From NCBI RefSeq assembly GCF_000381985.1, contig NZ_KB907351.1, positions 1-64,000 of the forward strand: DNA of 64,000 nt, written 5' to 3'. This document shows, one piece after another, positions 44,764 to 54,592 of the stretch (position 1 is its first letter; the number at the start of each line of letters is the position of its first letter). Source of the stretch: Novispirillum itersonii subsp. itersonii ATCC 12639 (GTDB lineage Bacteria > Pseudomonadota > Alphaproteobacteria > Rhodospirillales > Rhodospirillaceae). Both the position numbers and the translations under genes were made by a program. The notes beneath the pieces are model-generated. The model was not told the origin of the DNA. It worked only from the letters and a program-made list of their open reading frames with translations, and made no database searches.

Positions 44764-45594
44764 TCAGGTCCGCTCCTCTACGGGTTTCACCAAGGGAGTG
44801 TACCACGCTGCCGGAAATCCGGCCTGATCGCGAGCCGCTTCATTGAACGGTGCCTTCAGCCCCCCGGGAAAATGCGCCGTCAGCATCGCCGCGTAAAGAC
44901 CGGCAGGATCAGTGCCCCGGCACTCCGCCACATGCCGCATCCAACGCACACCGGCAGCGACATGCTTGATCTCATCGGCATAGATCACCTCCAGCGCCGC
45001 CACCACGACCTCCTCCCCCTGCGCCCGCAGGCGTGCCACCGTTGCCGGTGTCGTGTCCAGTCCCCGGGCCTCCAGCGTCATCGGCACCACCGCCAACCGG
45101 GCCGCAAGATCATGGGCGGTCTTTTCCGCAGCCTGCCACAGACCGTCATGGGCGGGCATCGCCCCATAAAAAGAGTCATAGCGCCGCAGGGTTGCCTCCA
45201 GCAGCTCGAAATGCTCAGCCTCTTCGACCGCCACCTGCACCCAGTCGTCATAAAAAGCCCGTGGCAGATCCTGCCCGGTGAAGCGGGCGATGATATCCCA
45301 CGCCAGATCCACCGCATTCAGCTCGATATGGGCCAGTGCATGCAGCAGGCCAGCCCGCCCCTTGCCCGGACCGGTGGACCGCTTGGGCATTTCCCGCGGT
45401 GGCAGCAACAGCGGTGTGGCAGGCCGGGCTGGCCGGTCAGGCGGAACCGCCTTCCCCACATCACAGATGTCCCCCGCCTGCCAGGCGGCGGCAATCCGAC
45501 CGGTCAGGGCACACTTTTCCTGCGGATCCGGCGTGGTCAGCACCAGTGTCGCAGCGGCGGCGAGGGTCCGGGGCAAAGGCGTCGGCTCGGTCAC
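44764..45594 (-). CDS. DUF455 ferritin-like di-iron protein
   Basis: A 276-residue soluble protein of the DUF455 family, in the ferritin-like superfamily near MiaE-type enzymes. Putative iron ligands: HIELNAVDLAWD, the ExxH of VEEAEHFELLE, a Glu in the third helix and the ExxH of YADEIKHVAAG. The typical DUF455 block PKRSTGPGKGRAGLLHALAHIE is also present. The reaction is unknown. I prefer the GTG at 45594, with AGGAG seven bases upstream, over an ATG at 45615. It heads a two-gene unit with the lipoprotein gene that starts one base after its stop. Confidence 0.86.
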   Translation of the reverse strand: MTEPTPLPRTLAAAATLVLTTPDPQEKCALTGRIAAAWQAGDICDVGKAVPPDRPARPATPLLLPPREMPKRSTGPGKGRAGLLHALAHIELNAVDLAWDIIARFTGQDLPRAFYDDWVQVAVEEAEHFELLEATLRRYDSFYGAMPAHDGLWQAAEKTAHDLAARLAVVPMTLEARGLDTTPATVARLRAQGEEVVVAALEVIYADEIKHVAAGVRWMRHVAECRGTDPAGLYAAMLTAHFPGGLKAPFNEAARDQAGFPAAWYTPLVKPVEERT

Positions 45595-45739
45595 GGCGGA
45601 TCTCCTGTCAATCATGAATCATGGCCCTACCCGAAGCGGACACCCCCGTCAATCATCGGGTCGCCCGGACCCTGATCATAAGATTATCTAATGGCATGCC
45701 TTAGCAGGTTCCGGGCTGTCAGCCCGCCGGGAGTTGTCT

Positions 45740-46723
45740 ATGTTGCATAAATGTTCCCCCGGCTCCGTGAGGCACCCCATGGCATCCCCTTCCTCCCCTT
45801 CTCCGTTGACCCTCGATGGCCGGGACTGGGGTACCCTGCTGTTTCTCTCTCTGCTATGGGGCGGATCTTTCTTCTTCGTCGGGATTGCCGTCAAAGGTCT
45901 GCCCCCCTTCACCATCGTCGCCCTGAGGGTGGTGATCGCCAGCGCAACGCTATGTCTGGTGCTGTGGGCCCGGGGGATGCCCTTGCCTTTTGAGCGGCGG
46001 ACCCTTGGCCTGTTCCTGACCATGGGCCTGTTGAACAACGTTTTGCCCCAGACCCTGATCGTCTGGGCCCAGACCCACATCACCAGCGGGGCCGCGTCGA
46101 TCCTGAACGCCACCACCCCCCTGTTCACTGTCCTGATCGCTCACGCCTTCACGCAGGATGAACGCCTGACCCCGGCAAAACTGGTCGGTGTCGGCATCGG
46201 CTTCGGTGGGGTGGCGGCGATGATGGGGCCTGATGCGGTCGCCGGTCTGGGTAGTGATCTTCTGGCTCAGGGGGCGATTCTTATTGCCACCCTGTCCTAT
46301 GGGTTTGCCGGGGTTTATGGCCGCCGCTTTGTCCGCTATCAGCTTCCCCCGATGACAACGGCGGCCGGGGCCCTGATGGGGGCCAGCCTGCTGCTGATCC
46401 CGCTGTCTCTGGTGTTTGAAACCCCGTGGACCCTGCCCCAGCCGGCAACCGAAGTCTGGGGTGCGGTCTTCGGGCTGGCCCTGCTGTCCACCGCCCTTGC
46501 TTATGCCCTGTTTTATCGCCTGCTTGGCCGGGCCGGAGCGTCAAACCTGTCGCTGGTCACCTTTCTGGTTCCGGTCAGCGCCATTCTGCTGGGTGCCGGA
46601 ATTCTTGGGGAAACACTGGAAACCCGGCATCTGGTCGGAATGGCCCTGATCAGCTGTGGTCTGGCAACTCTGGACGGTCGCCCGCTGCGCTGGCTGAAGC
46701 CAGCCTCAGCCTCCAACGGCTGA
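45740..46723 (+). CDS. DMT-superfamily transporter, EamA type
   Basis: A 327-residue inner-membrane protein with two EamA repeats of about five helices each: LLFLSLLWGGSFFFVGIAVKGLPPF near the start and AVFGLALLSTALAYALFYRLL in the second half. Motifs like LWGGSFFFVGIAVKGLPP are common in YdcZ/RhaT-type exporters. Substrate unknown; amino acids or metabolites are usual. ATG 45740 follows GGAG at six bases; an ATG at 45779 is possible. It is divergent from the DUF455 gene. Confidence 0.88.
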   Translation: MLHKCSPGSVRHPMASPSSPSPLTLDGRDWGTLLFLSLLWGGSFFFVGIAVKGLPPFTIVALRVVIASATLCLVLWARGMPLPFERRTLGLFLTMGLLNNVLPQTLIVWAQTHITSGAASILNATTPLFTVLIAHAFTQDERLTPAKLVGVGIGFGGVAAMMGPDAVAGLGSDLLAQGAILIATLSYGFAGVYGRRFVRYQLPPMTTAAGALMGASLLLIPLSLVFETPWTLPQPATEVWGAVFGLALLSTALAYALFYRLLGRAGASNLSLVTFLVPVSAILLGAGILGETLETRHLVGMALISCGLATLDGRPLRWLKPASASNG

Positions 46724-46851
46724 GTCGGGCCCCTCTTGCGTCTTACCGGACATTCCAGTGCTGGAAACAACAGTCTTCTGCCCCGTACCCTGCCCGCCCG
46801 GCCTCATAGACCCGGACACCCAGAAACGGTCCTACAGAAACGGAGTCCCCG

Positions 46852-47157
46852 ATGGCGGTCAACCTGATCAGTCTTGCTCAGTCCCTGCCCCAGGAGTGGC
46901 AAAGCCACCGCGTCGCTCACCTTGAGGGGACAGCCATCAAGCTGTTCCGCATGGATGGGGCCGCTTTGCCTGAAGAATGCCACCCCGACTACACCGAAAT
47001 CTTTCTCGTACTCGACGGAGAGATGCATCTGGTCATCAACGGGCAGACAGAAACCCTGCTGGCGGGGGATATGCGGCACATTCCCCCGTCCACGCCCCAC
47101 AGTGTTTTAGCAGGCAGTCATGGGACGCTGCTGATCATCGATAACGAATCGGCCTGA
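46852..47157 (+). CDS. Small cupin-domain protein
   Basis: A 101-residue single-domain cupin. Metal-ligand pattern: ECHPDYTEIFLVLDGEMHLVI (His and Glu in the first cupin motif) and GDMRHIPPSTPHSVLAG (His in the second). The fold usually binds a metal and either catalyses or senses a small molecule. Substrate unknown. GGAG lies about seven bases before the ATG. It is 128 bases behind the DMT exporter and could share its transcript. Confidence 0.85.
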   Translation: MAVNLISLAQSLPQEWQSHRVAHLEGTAIKLFRMDGAALPEECHPDYTEIFLVLDGEMHLVINGQTETLLAGDMRHIPPSTPHSVLAGSHGTLLIIDNESA

Positions 47158-47210
47158 TTCCCCGGCCTGTGCCGACGGGGGTGAAGGCCCCATTTTCCCC
47201 ATTCAGACAA

Positions 47211-47243
47211 AAAAAGGGGCCCACCGGGAAATCCCGATGGGCC
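47211..47243 (-). terminator. Terminator of gltB
   Basis: GGCCCACCGGG (47218-47228) pairs with CCCGATGGGCC (47233-47243), with a G-T pair. Read on the minus strand it ends in a run of seven T. Confidence 0.88.
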
Positions 47244-47320
47244 TCAAGTTTTGCTCAGAGACTCAATCCGTCTTGCTCACCGAACCGGACAAGGGTGGCC
47301 AGAGTCCGGTCCACCTGTCA

Positions 47321-50300
47321 TCAGGCACGGGCTTGCGCGGTGGATTGGGCCGACACCGGCACCTCCAGCTTGTCGAGCATTTCCTTAGGCACGACATGCC
47401 AGAACTTGCCGATCTCACGATCCCAGTTCGCCAGCAGACGCTCGGCGAAGCGGGAATTGGTTTCACGCACATGCTCTTCGATCAGCGACTTGAGCATGGA
47501 CTGATAATGCGGGACCTCCATCCGGACCCATTCGACCGAGTCGGGGTTGACCCGGATGTCAAACAGGTTGGAGTCATCGTACACGAAAGCCATGCCCCCG
47601 GTCATCCCGGCACCGAAGTTAGCACCGACATCGCCCAGCACGACCACGGTTCCGTTGGTCATGTATTCGCAGCCGTTGGAGCCACAGCCCTCAATCACCG
47701 TCAGAGCCCCGGAGTTGCGCACCGCGAAGCGCTCCCCGGCCTGACCGGCGGCAAACAGCTTACCAGACGTGGCACCATACAGGACAGTATTGCCGATGAT
47801 GGTGTTCTGGTTGGACTGCAGCGGGCTGGACACCGGCGGACGCACCACGATCGTCCCCCCGGACAGACCCTTACCGACGTAATCGTTGGAGTCGCCGAAC
47901 ACTTCCAGCTTCAGGCCCTGCACCGCGAAGGCACCAAGGGACTGACCGGCAGACCCCCGCAGACGCACGGTGATATGGCCCGGCTGCAGACCGGTCATCC
48001 CATACTTCTTGACGATCTTGTGCGACAGCTTGGTCCCGACAGCACGGTCGGTATTGCGCACGTTGTAAGCCAGCTGCATCTTTTCGCCGTCCCCAAGGGC
48101 CGGGCGGGCATCCTCGATGATCTGGGCGTCGAGAGTTTCAGCAACTTCGTTCCGGCCCTCAACGGTATTGACGGTCGGCAGACCGCCGGAATCCGCCTGC
48201 ACCAGCAGCGAGTTAAGGTCGAGGTCGTCAAGGTGCGACGCCCCACGGGAGACCTGATACAGCAGGTCCGTGCGGCCAACCACTTCGTTCAGGTGCTTGA
48301 AGCCCAGTTCGGCCAGAATCTGGCGCACTTCCTCGGCGATGAAGGTGAACAGGTTCACCACCTTCTCCGGGGTCCCGGTGAACTTCGCCCGCAGCGCCGT
48401 ATCCTGGGTACAGACCCCGACCGGGCAGGTGTTGGAATGGCACTGGCGGACCATGATGCAGCCCATGGCGATCAGGCTGGTGGTGCCGACGGCGAATTCT
48501 TCCGCCCCCAGCATCGCCGCAATCACCACATCGCGCCCGGTCTTGATGCCACCGTCGGTCCGCAGCTGCACCTTGTGGCGCAGGCGGTTGAGGGTCAGCA
48601 CCTGATGGGCTTCAGACAGGCCCATTTCCCACGGCAAACCGGCGTATTTGATCGAGGTCTGCGGGCTGGCCCCGGTACCGCCGACATGGCCGGAGATGTG
48701 GATCACGTCCGCCTTGGCCTTGGCCACCCCGGCGGCAATGGTGCCGATGCCGGACCGCGACACCAGTTTGACCACCACGCGGGCAGAGGGGTTGATCTGC
48801 TTCAGGTCATAGATCAGCTGGGCCAGATCTTCGATCGAATAAATATCATGGTGCGGCGGCGGCGAGATCAGCATCACGCCGGGGGTGGAATGCCGCAGCT
48901 TGGCAATTTCCACCGTCACCTTGAAACCGGGCAGCTGCCCGCCCTCGCCGGGCTTGGCCCCCTGCGCGACCTTGATCTCAATTTCACGGCACTGGTTCAG
49001 GTATTCCGCCGTCACCCCGAAGCGGCCGGACGCCACCTGCTTAATCGCCGAGTTGGCGTTGTCGCCATTCGGACGCGGACGGTAACGGCTCGGATCTTCC
49101 CCGCCTTCCCCGCTGTCAGACTTGGCGCCGATCCGGTTCATCGCGATATTCAGAGTGCCGTGGGCTTCCGCCGACAGCGCCCCCAGCGACATCGCCGGAG
49201 TGATGAAACGCTTACGCAGCTGGGTCACCGACTCGACTTCGTCGATCGACACCGGATGAGTGGCCGGACGGAAGTCCAGCAGATCACGGACGCTGATCGG
49301 CGGCAGTTTGCGCAGACCTTCAGAGTACTTCTTGTACATCATGAAGCTGTCGGTGGAGACCGCCGACTGCAGGGTGTGGATCAGCGTCCCTTCAAAGGCA
49401 TGGGCTTCACCGGCATTGCGACGGTAGCGGTAGAACCCGCCGACCGGCAGCACCGCCGCCGAGGTGCTGAACGCCTTGTTATGCTGTTCCAGAACCTTCT
49501 TCTGGATCCCGGCCATCCCGATGCCGGAGATGCGCGACGGCATACCCGGGAAGAATTCGGCGACCAGAGACCGCGACAGACCGATGGCCTCAAAGTTCAG
49601 ACCGCCACGGTAGGAGGAGATCACCGAGATCCCCATCTTCGACATGATTTTGCGCAGACCGTCGTCGATGGCCTTCTTGAAGTTCTTCAGCGCCTTGTCG
49701 ATCGGCAGATCGGCGAACAGACCACGACGGTGACGGTCCTTGATCGCCTCTTCCGCCACATAGGCGTTGACCGTGGTCGCCCCGACGCCGATCAGCACCG
49801 CGAAGTAATGGGTATCAAGGCATTCACCGGACCGCACGTTGAGACTGGTGAAGGTACGCAGCTGCTGACGGATCAGGTGCGTATGCACCGCCCCGGCCGC
49901 CAGAATCATCGGCAGCGGTGCCCGGCTGGCACTGGCCTTTTCGTCGGTCAGGATGACGTGGGTACAGCCGCCGCGCACGGCGTCTTCCGCCTCGCGCTGG
50001 ATGTAGGTGATGGCATCGCGCAGGGCATTTTCCCCGCCGTTGACATCAAAGGTACAGTCCACCACCGCAGCGGTTTCGCCCATGTAATCCCGCATGGCGA
50101 AAAATTCCGCCGTGGTCAGCACCGGGCTTTCCAGCTGCAGCAGGTCACACTGGCTGGGATCTTCATCCAGAATGTTGCCGAGGTTGCCGAGACGGGTGTT
50201 CAGGCTCATCACCCGGGTTTCACGCAGCGGGTCAATCGGCGGGTTGGTGACCTGCGAGAAGTTCTGCCGGAAGAAGCAGTGCAGGCCACGATAGTTTTCG

Positions 50301-51916
50301 GCCAGCACCGCCAGCGCGGTGTCATCGCCCATGGAGCCGACCGCTTCCTTCCCCTCTTCCACCATCGGGGTCAGGATCAGTTCCATATCTTCCAGCGTCA
50401 TGCCGTGGCCAAGCTGGCGGCGACGCAGGGTATCGCCGTCAACCTGGGCATCGGCCACGCCCGAGCCCTTGATCAGGCTGTCGAGGTGCGTGATGCGGTT
50501 GGTCCATTCGCCAAAGCTGGCGCGGCTGCCAAGCTCATCCTTCAGGTCACCATCACGGAAGAACTTGCCTTCCACCAGATCAATACCCAGCACCTGACCG
50601 GGGCCGACCCGGCCCTTTTCGACCACGGCAGTCTCGTCAACGCGGACCATGCCGGTTTCCGACCCGACGATCAGCAGGCCGTCACCGGTGATGGTATAAC
50701 GCAGCGGACGCAGACCGTTGCGGTCAAGACCGGCCACCACCCAGCGGCCATCGGTGGCACACAGGGCAGCCGGGCCGTCCCACGGCTCCATCACGCAGTT
50801 ACAGTAAGAGAAGAAGGCGCGATGCTTTTCTGACATCACCGCATTCTGGATGATGCTTTCCGGCACCAGCATCGCCTTGACCACCGGGGCCGGGCGACCG
50901 GCACGGACCAACAGCTCGAACACGTTATCGAGAGCCGCCGAATCCGAGCCACCCGGCTGGATGATCGGCTTCAGATCTTCAATCCGTTCCCCGAAAACCG
51001 GGCTGGACAGGCGGGTTTCATGCGCCTTCATCCAGTTGGCATTGCCCGACAGGGTGTTGATTTCCCCGTTGTGCGCCAGCATGCGGAACGGCTGGGCCAG
51101 ACGCCAGGTCGGGAAGGTGTTGGTCGAATACCGCTGGTGATAGATCACGAACGCGGAAACGAAGCGCTCATCCTGCAGGTCGGGATAGAACACATCGACA
51201 TGCTCGGCAAGGAACATGCCCTTGTAAATGATCGACCGCGACGACAGAGAGCAGATGTAGAACTCGGTCAGATTCTCACTCTGCGCCTGCTTTTCCATCC
51301 GGCGGCGCAGGACGTAAAGATCAGTCTCAAACTGCTCATCCGACACCCCGCGGGTGTTCGCGATCATGATCTGCTCGATCTCGGGGCGGGTGGCGTTAGC
51401 CTTTTCCCCAATCACCGAGATATCAACCGGCACCTGACGCCAGCCGAGAATGCTGTACCCATAATGCAGGATTTCGGATTCGACGATAATCCGGCAGCGT
51501 TCCTGCTTATCCATGTCGTTCTTCGGCAGGAAGACCATGCCGACGGCCAGACGGCGCTGGCCCGGCTCGCTGCCACCACGACGGATATGTTCCTTGAAGA
51601 ATTCCTGCGGCACTTCCACATGGATGCCCGCACCGTCACCGGTCTTACCATCAGCGTCAATCGCACCACGGTGGAACAGCACTTTCAGGGCGTTGATCCC
51701 GGCTTCCACCACCTGACGGCGCGGCTTGCCGTCAATGGCGGCGATCAGGCCGACGCCACAGGAATCCAGTTCCTGCGCCGGGGAATACAGGTGCGCGGCT
51801 TCCAGCTTGGCAGCGTTGGCCTGCCAGTCGGCAACAAACCGTTCCCCGTCCGTCATTCCGTGCTGAAGGGCGTGGGCGGACACCGCCTGCGGCAGAATGG
51901 AGTCGATCTTGGTCAT
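47321..51916 (-). CDS. gltB: Glutamate synthase (NADPH) large subunit
   Basis: A 1531-residue enzyme making two glutamates from glutamine and 2-oxoglutarate. After a short propeptide the class II amidotransferase begins at the nucleophile Cys in ELDSCGVGLIAAIDGKP. The FMN/synthase barrel includes SGEGGEDPSRY and QIKYAGLPWEMG-like segments. The 3Fe-4S cluster cysteines are in IMVRQCHSNTCPVGVCTQD, and the C-terminal GXGXG beta-helix region follows. ATG 51916 has GAGGG upstream; a longer open frame to 52117 overlaps gltD. It is second in the gltD-gltB operon, 14 bases after gltD, and is the core of GS-GOGAT ammonium assimilation. Confidence 0.98.
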   Translation of the reverse strand: MTKIDSILPQAVSAHALQHGMTDGERFVADWQANAAKLEAAHLYSPAQELDSCGVGLIAAIDGKPRRQVVEAGINALKVLFHRGAIDADGKTGDGAGIHVEVPQEFFKEHIRRGGSEPGQRRLAVGMVFLPKNDMDKQERCRIIVESEILHYGYSILGWRQVPVDISVIGEKANATRPEIEQIMIANTRGVSDEQFETDLYVLRRRMEKQAQSENLTEFYICSLSSRSIIYKGMFLAEHVDVFYPDLQDERFVSAFVIYHQRYSTNTFPTWRLAQPFRMLAHNGEINTLSGNANWMKAHETRLSSPVFGERIEDLKPIIQPGGSDSAALDNVFELLVRAGRPAPVVKAMLVPESIIQNAVMSEKHRAFFSYCNCVMEPWDGPAALCATDGRWVVAGLDRNGLRPLRYTITGDGLLIVGSETGMVRVDETAVVEKGRVGPGQVLGIDLVEGKFFRDGDLKDELGSRASFGEWTNRITHLDSLIKGSGVADAQVDGDTLRRRQLGHGMTLEDMELILTPMVEEGKEAVGSMGDDTALAVLAENYRGLHCFFRQNFSQVTNPPIDPLRETRVMSLNTRLGNLGNILDEDPSQCDLLQLESPVLTTAEFFAMRDYMGETAAVVDCTFDVNGGENALRDAITYIQREAEDAVRGGCTHVILTDEKASASRAPLPMILAAGAVHTHLIRQQLRTFTSLNVRSGECLDTHYFAVLIGVGATTVNAYVAEEAIKDRHRRGLFADLPIDKALKNFKKAIDDGLRKIMSKMGISVISSYRGGLNFEAIGLSRSLVAEFFPGMPSRISGIGMAGIQKKVLEQHNKAFSTSAAVLPVGGFYRYRRNAGEAHAFEGTLIHTLQSAVSTDSFMMYKKYSEGLRKLPPISVRDLLDFRPATHPVSIDEVESVTQLRKRFITPAMSLGALSAEAHGTLNIAMNRIGAKSDSGEGGEDPSRYRPRPNGDNANSAIKQVASGRFGVTAEYLNQCREIEIKVAQGAKPGEGGQLPGFKVTVEIAKLRHSTPGVMLISPPPHHDIYSIEDLAQLIYDLKQINPSARVVVKLVSRSGIGTIAAGVAKAKADVIHISGHVGGTGASPQTSIKYAGLPWEMGLSEAHQVLTLNRLRHKVQLRTDGGIKTGRDVVIAAMLGAEEFAVGTTSLIAMGCIMVRQCHSNTCPVGVCTQDTALRAKFTGTPEKVVNLFTFIAEEVRQILAELGFKHLNEVVGRTDLLYQVSRGASHLDDLDLNSLLVQADSGGLPTVNTVEGRNEVAETLDAQIIEDARPALGDGEKMQLAYNVRNTDRAVGTKLSHKIVKKYGMTGLQPGHITVRLRGSAGQSLGAFAVQGLKLEVFGDSNDYVGKGLSGGTIVVRPPVSSPLQSNQNTIIGNTVLYGATSGKLFAAGQAGERFAVRNSGALTVIEGCGSNGCEYMTNGTVVVLGDVGANFGAGMTGGMAFVYDDSNLFDIRVNPDSVEWVRMEVPHYQSMLKSLIEEHVRETNSRFAERLLANWDREIGKFWHVVPKEMLDKLEVPVSAQSTAQARA

Positions 51917-51930
51917 GGTCGGTATCCCTC

Positions 51931-53382
51931 TTACTCGGCGGCGGCGCGGTCGCTGAGCGACTTCTGGTTCAGATAGGCGGAAATGGCAGCGGCGGAGTCC
52001 CGGCCATCGCGGATGGCCCATACCACCAGTGAAGCCCCGCGCACGATATCCCCGGCGGCAAACACACCGTCCAGAGTGGTCATCGAAGAGCGCGGGTTGA
52101 CCTTCAGGGTGCCCCATTTGGTGACGTTCAGCTCTTCCTGCGCAAACATCTGCGGCAGGTCTTCCGGCTCAAACCCCAGAGCCTCAATCACCAGATCAGC
52201 GGGCAGAACGAACTGAGAGCCTTCCAGCGGCTGCGGCGACTGACGGCCGGAAGCGTCGGAGACGCCGAGGTGCATCCGCACCGCCCGCACACCCGACACC
52301 ACATCACTGGTGCCTTCGTTCAGCAGGGCCTCCGGGGCCGCCAGCCAGACGAACTCAACACCCTCTTCCTCGGCATTGGCAACTTCGCGCTGCGAGCCGG
52401 GCATGTTGTCACGGTCACGGCGGTACAGACACTTAACGCTCTTCGCACCCTGACGGATGGCGGTGCGCACACAGTCCATCGCGGTATCACCGCCGCCGAT
52501 CACCACCACATCCTTACCGGCGGCATTCAGCTCGCCGGAGGTAAAAGCAGCGACACTGTCACCAAGGCTGACCTTATTCGAGGCCGTCAGATAATCCAGT
52601 GCCTTGGCAACCCCCTTCAGGCCAGCCCCCGGCAATGCCAGACCACGCGCCTTATAAACGCCGGTGGCGATCAACAGGGCATCATGGCGGGCCCGCAGCG
52701 TGGCAAAGGAGACCGTCTTACCGACATTGGTATTCGGGTGAAACACCACACCTGCCTGCTCCAAACGGTCAATCCGGCGCTGCACCACGTCTTTTTCCAG
52801 CTTGAAGCCGGGAATTCCGTACATCAGCAGGCCGCCCATGCGGTCGTAGCGGTCATAGACATGCACCGCGAACCCCTGCTTGCGCAGCTCTTCCGCCGCC
52901 GCCAGACCGGCCGGACCGGACCCGATGATCCCCACCGACTCCCCGCGTTCAGCCCGCGGCACAATCGGCTCGACCCAGCCTTCAGCCCAGGCGGTGTCGG
53001 TGATGTACTTTTCCACCGCGCCGATGGTGACGGCCCGGTGGGTCGACTGTTCCAGTACGCAGGACCCTTCGCAGAGGCGGTCCTGCGGACAGATCCGACC
53101 ACAGATTTCCGGCATGGTGTTGGTGGCGGAGGACAGCTCGTAGGCTTCCTTCAGACGCCCGGCAGTGGTCAGCATCAGCCAGTCAGGAATGTTGTTCCCC
53201 AGCGGGCAGTGGATCTGACAGAAGGGGATGCCGCACTGCTCGCAGCGCGACGCCTGCTCCCCGGCGCGGGTCGGCTGGAAACCGGTGTAGATTTCGTTGA
53301 AATCCTGTTTGCGATCGGTGGCCGACCGCTTCTCCGGCATCTGCTGATCCAGACGGGTGAACTGCATCATCTTCGGCGACAT
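51931..53382 (-). CDS. gltD: Glutamate synthase (NADPH) small subunit
   Basis: A 483-residue flavoprotein that passes NADPH electrons to GltB. The N-terminal 4Fe-4S cysteines are in RCEQCGIPFCQIHCPLGNN and ICGRICPQDRLCEGSC. The FAD-binding motif is GIIGSGPAGLAAAEEL, the NADPH motif is VVVIGGGDTAMDCVRTAI, and the closing GVFAAGDIVRGASLVVWAI is typical. The ATG at 53382 follows GAGGA at nine bases. It is first in the operon, the reverse of the enterobacterial gltB-gltD order. Confidence 0.98.
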   Translation of the reverse strand: MSPKMMQFTRLDQQMPEKRSATDRKQDFNEIYTGFQPTRAGEQASRCEQCGIPFCQIHCPLGNNIPDWLMLTTAGRLKEAYELSSATNTMPEICGRICPQDRLCEGSCVLEQSTHRAVTIGAVEKYITDTAWAEGWVEPIVPRAERGESVGIIGSGPAGLAAAEELRKQGFAVHVYDRYDRMGGLLMYGIPGFKLEKDVVQRRIDRLEQAGVVFHPNTNVGKTVSFATLRARHDALLIATGVYKARGLALPGAGLKGVAKALDYLTASNKVSLGDSVAAFTSGELNAAGKDVVVIGGGDTAMDCVRTAIRQGAKSVKCLYRRDRDNMPGSQREVANAEEEGVEFVWLAAPEALLNEGTSDVVSGVRAVRMHLGVSDASGRQSPQPLEGSQFVLPADLVIEALGFEPEDLPQMFAQEELNVTKWGTLKVNPRSSMTTLDGVFAAGDIVRGASLVVWAIRDGRDSAAAISAYLNQKSLSDRAAAE

Positions 53383-53779
53383 CGATCGACATCCTCTTTC
53401 TAAGGGCCTCCCCGGCCTCTGCCCTGAGGGGATTGGGGAAACCGGACCGCTTTTCAGGGGAAAACCCAAGAGCAGAAACAAAAGTTCCTACGAGCGGGGC
53501 AATACGTAATTTTCACTCACAAACCCCGCTGAAAGTCGCAGGGTCTGCGGCGCATGTTCCGTATACCCCCATCGAAACCCCCGATCAAGCAAAAATAGCA
53601 CAGATAGTTCCGCTTTGATTACCATTTCCACAAGGTCAATGCGAACCGCTCGCAACAAATCCCGGAACCTGAGACGCCCTTGCCGGAAATTAGTAAACAT
53701 ATGCGAACGATATCGCCCCTTTGTGCTTTTTCAACAAGATGATAAAAAATCGCCACGATCCACATGATGGGAGCGGGCG
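53383..53779. other. Divergent control region of gltDB and uppP
   Basis: 397 bases without a gene. It is more AT-rich than its surroundings from about 53590 to 53770, as expected for promoters. I looked for sigma-54 and NtrC-type sites upstream of gltD and found none that convinces. Confidence 0.6.
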
Positions 53780-54592
53780 GTGACGCTTCTACAAATTCTG
53801 GTGTTTGCGCTCATTCACGGCCTCACCGAGTTCCTGCCGGTGAGCGCAACAGCTCATCTGATCCTGATTCCGCTGGTGACTCAGTGGCCTCCGACGGATC
53901 TGGAGCTCGATATTGCCGTACGCCTCGGCACCCTCGCGGCAGTCTGCCTCTACCTCTGGCGCGATATCGGCGGCATGACCGCCGGACTGTTCCGGGTTCT
54001 GAAGGGCAAAAGCGACAGGCGGGCCCGTCTGTTCTGGCAGCTGGTCACCGCCACCATCCCCGTCATCGCCGCCGGAGCTGCCCTGAAACTGTGGATGCCG
54101 CTGGATGACCTGCGCAGCCTGATCTTCATCGGCTGGTGCACCCTCGGCTTCGGCGCATTCCTGTGGCTGGTTGACCGGTTGTGCCTGACCGTCAAACGGC
54201 TGGAGCACCTGACGTTCCTTGATTCCCTCGTCATTGGCATCGCACAGGCCATCGCCTTCCTGCCCGGGGCATCCCGCGTCGGCCTGGCCATTACCACCGC
54301 GCGGATGTACGGCTACGAACGCCGTGACGCGGCCCGGCTGGCCATGTTGCTGTCCGTGCCGACCATCATCGGCACCACACTGCTGGTCGGCTATGACCTG
54401 TGGCTGCATCAGGGCTTCCACTTCGGCAACAGCTCACTGATTGCCATGGGACTGGCCTTCGTCATCAGTTTCCTGACCATCGCGTTCCTGATGAGCTGGC
54501 TGCGCCGCCGCTCCTTCGGCCCGTTCATCCTGTATCGGGTCCTTCTGGGCCTGATCCTGCTTGGCTTCGGGTATGACCTCTTCCGGTTCTGA
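53780..54592 (+). CDS. uppP: Undecaprenyl-diphosphatase
   Basis: A 270-residue polytopic membrane enzyme that recycles undecaprenyl pyrophosphate for cell-wall synthesis and confers bacitracin tolerance. The first active motif is GLTEFLPVSATAHLILI, a variant of EFLPxSSTGH that keeps Glu and His, and the second is FLPGASRVGLAITTARMYG, keeping the essential Arg. GTG start with GGAG seven bases upstream. Its end overlaps the start of cobD by 20 bases, so the two are translationally coupled. Confidence 0.93.
   Translation: MTLLQILVFALIHGLTEFLPVSATAHLILIPLVTQWPPTDLELDIAVRLGTLAAVCLYLWRDIGGMTAGLFRVLKGKSDRRARLFWQLVTATIPVIAAGAALKLWMPLDDLRSLIFIGWCTLGFGAFLWLVDRLCLTVKRLEHLTFLDSLVIGIAQAIAFLPGASRVGLAITTARMYGYERRDAARLAMLLSVPTIIGTTLLVGYDLWLHQGFHFGNSSLIAMGLAFVISFLTIAFLMSWLRRRSFGPFILYRVLLGLILLGFGYDLFRF

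Noticed and set aside
47237..50833. A 1198-codon open frame antisense to gltB
   Set aside because: It is a shadow of the high-GC codon bias of gltB; its translation is rich in His, Arg and Gln with no domain, while gltB on the other strand is unmistakable.
53383..53779. Sigma-54 or NtrC site upstream of gltD
   Set aside because: No GG-N10-GC match with the right flanks toward gltD, and no convincing NtrC inverted repeat.
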